Assembly (NCBI GenBank): GCA_036768485.1
Contig: JAVLUZ010000142.1
Location: 6,464,006 to 6,528,005, forward strand
Reading direction: 5' to 3'
Origin: Mermis nigrescens
Taxonomy: Eukaryota > Nematoda > Enoplea > Mermithida > Mermithidae
DNA length: 64,000 nucleotides
Part shown: positions 62,352 to 64,000 of the stretch, piece by piece
How positions within the stretch are numbered: position 1 is the stretch's first letter
Layout of the letters: the number at the start of each line of letters is the position of its first letter
Position numbers and translations under genes: made by a program
Notes under the pieces: model-generated
What the model was told of the DNA's origin: nothing
The model's database searches: none
The model's input: the letters and a program-made list of their open reading frames with translations, nothing else

Positions 62352-64000
62352 ACCCCCTCTCAGTCCATTTTGGACGAAAACTGCTTGAACCATGAAAAAG
62401 CGTCACATGATGGCTAAGAGTGTAGTTTCAGGTACATATAGGTACTTATTTTTCGAGCAATAGACTGTTTATTTTGATTACCTAGACACTTTTCTTCCAA
62501 TATTTTGTACATATCTGATGTTAAAGGTCATTCCATTTTGCTCTTATTGTTATTGCTTTCATTCATGCGAAAAATAAAATACGACGAATGAAGTACAGAA
62601 ATTTGACATTAAATAGGTGAAAAATAACTCATTAAACCCCCCACCCCCAATGGAACTCGGTGCCCCTCCCAGAGCTTTTAACCGTGTGCGTGCATGCTAT
62701 CCAGTGACAAGTAAATGAATACTTTTAATTATTTGATTTAATATGCGTCAGCGCAATGGCGTTTGTTACGATGTTCAATTAGCACATTGTACTTGCAGCA
62801 TCATTTCTGATTCTGTAAATACAATTTTTCAGCTTTCTGAGTTCAGTTTTTGAGCAAGTTTAGTCGAGTAGTTATAATTATCAATATAATACTAAATAAA
62901 ACATTGTTATTCAGCCAAATAGTCATCAATATAAATGTCGCAATTCAGCTGAATAGTTTACTAATATAATATTAACTTGATTCGGGACGAAATATCCGCT
63001 TTTTAGGCAGCAAGTGGGTCACCTATTATGTAAAAAATATAGCTCACACAAAGACTTCCGGATATCTATGTGTTTGTGTGTACAAAGAGATTCATACGAA
63101 AAACTGCCTCTTCCTCAGGTCATTAGAAATCAACGGCTGTTGAGCAACTAAGGGATCGGTAATTACGAGTACACCTTCCTAAATGGGCTGGGGGTATTAC
63201 CCCTTAATGTCCAAGACTTAAGTCATTGTGAGACTATTTCCGCGAAAATGCTTTAATTTTTTTGGCATTTTTGACCACACATTTGTATAAGGAGGGGCGA
63301 GGGGGTCTTAACGCCACTCTCAGGGTTTAAGACTTGAGTCACTGTCAGACGACTTTGAACTATCGAACATTTTGTGAATGATTTTTGGGACGAAAGTAGC
63401 AAAGATGTTAAAAACTTTTCGGTGCTTAGCGCTGAACTAGTACATTTTTGTCCTGTTTATAAATAGAATGCCTAGAATGAAGTTAAATTGATTTAAAAAG
63501 TCAAGATTTTCGGTGAATTCTTGAATTTTTTCGTCGATAAAAGTGACGAAACGATTCAAAATCGGATAAAAAGTACTAAAAAGTCAGTCTTCATCATAAA
63601 AACATTTCATATTGAATGTTTTAATAATATTTCGCATTTGACTCGCAAAAAACATTGCCCAGGTATGAATACCATACGCAATTTTCGTGAAAATATTCCA
63701 AAAATTTCCACCTACTTAAACGCGAATTATTGATTGATAGGTTTAATAAGGGTTAATACTATTAGGATGCATCGTTGTTTAAAAGAATATTTTAAGGGCC
63801 CTAGTATTGCAGTTGTCTTATTAACTCTTGCACGTGACTTCTTCACCATATACATATGAAGGTGCACTTTATAGTTTTTGCAAATAAAGTTAGAATGGAT
63901 TATTCCTATCGTACGTTTAGCAATTGACAACGCTTGTCGGGGTTTTCCAATTTTAGATTGAAAACAGCAAAAACACCTAAAAAGCCTTTCAAATCTTCGT
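62352..64000. other. Non-coding end of the window with Q-family fragments
   Basis: Fragments of the Q family recur at 63180-63240 ('gggggtattaccccttaatgtccaagacttaag') and 63290-63440 ('gagggggtcttaacgcc', then 'gtcagacgactttgaactatcgaac'). A C-run 'aaccccccacccccaatgg' at 62635 marks another element edge. ORFs at 63521-63733 and 63727-63930 have no recognisable features. Confidence 0.45.

Overview
This is eukaryotic (animal) genomic DNA: AT-rich, intron-containing and almost entirely built of repeats. Two things support a metazoan: a spliced gene for a DBHS-family RNA-binding protein (NONO/PSPC1/SFPQ type) with introns of 63-75 bases as well as several kilobases, and a CR1-type LINE. Three TTAGGC-type units, small introns and a splice acceptor about 40 bases before the first ATG fit a nematode. 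The dense GGCGCGAAGCGCC motif is a family signature I cannot place with certainty. There are no bacterial genes, rRNA operons or CRISPR arrays.

Layout. 1-2.3 kb: no gene seen. 2.3-6 kb: diverged tandem repeats, then a GTGTAAA-rich array. 6.0-6.85 kb: a foldback element. 6.85-10.7 kb: nothing recognisable. 11.4-17.9 kb: inverted copies of an LTR-like repeat around a decayed gag-like gene (minus strand), a 100-N assembly gap and a tRNA-like sequence. 18.3-34.1 kb: a nested stack of DNA transposons. Each has CA..TG-like ends and an 8-base target-site duplication (TSD), the hallmark of the hAT superfamily, and the stack also holds a minus-strand CR1 LINE. The LINE's ORF1 remnant starts with a 2A ribosome-skipping motif followed by a PHD-like zinc finger. 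34.2-36.1 kb: a tandem repeat. 36.7-38.8 kb: more hAT-like elements.

40.3-55.9 kb: the DBHS gene on the plus strand, in ten well-supported exons plus one possible small exon. It encodes about 490 residues (RRM1, RRM2, NOPS, coiled coil, tail). Its long introns are filled with the same transposons. 57.9-59.4 kb: two exons of an unidentified minus-strand gene, joined in phase, with one single-base frameshift. 59.5-62.35 kb: a second nest of hAT-like elements, three deep. 62.35-64 kb: no gene.

The most striking result is the density of transposons that can be delimited to the base by sight: at least eleven have perfect 8-base TSDs. In addition, the same stable mini-hairpin (GGCGC-GAA-GCGCC) recurs in several unrelated elements. 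No intact transposase was seen, so the DNA elements look non-autonomous.
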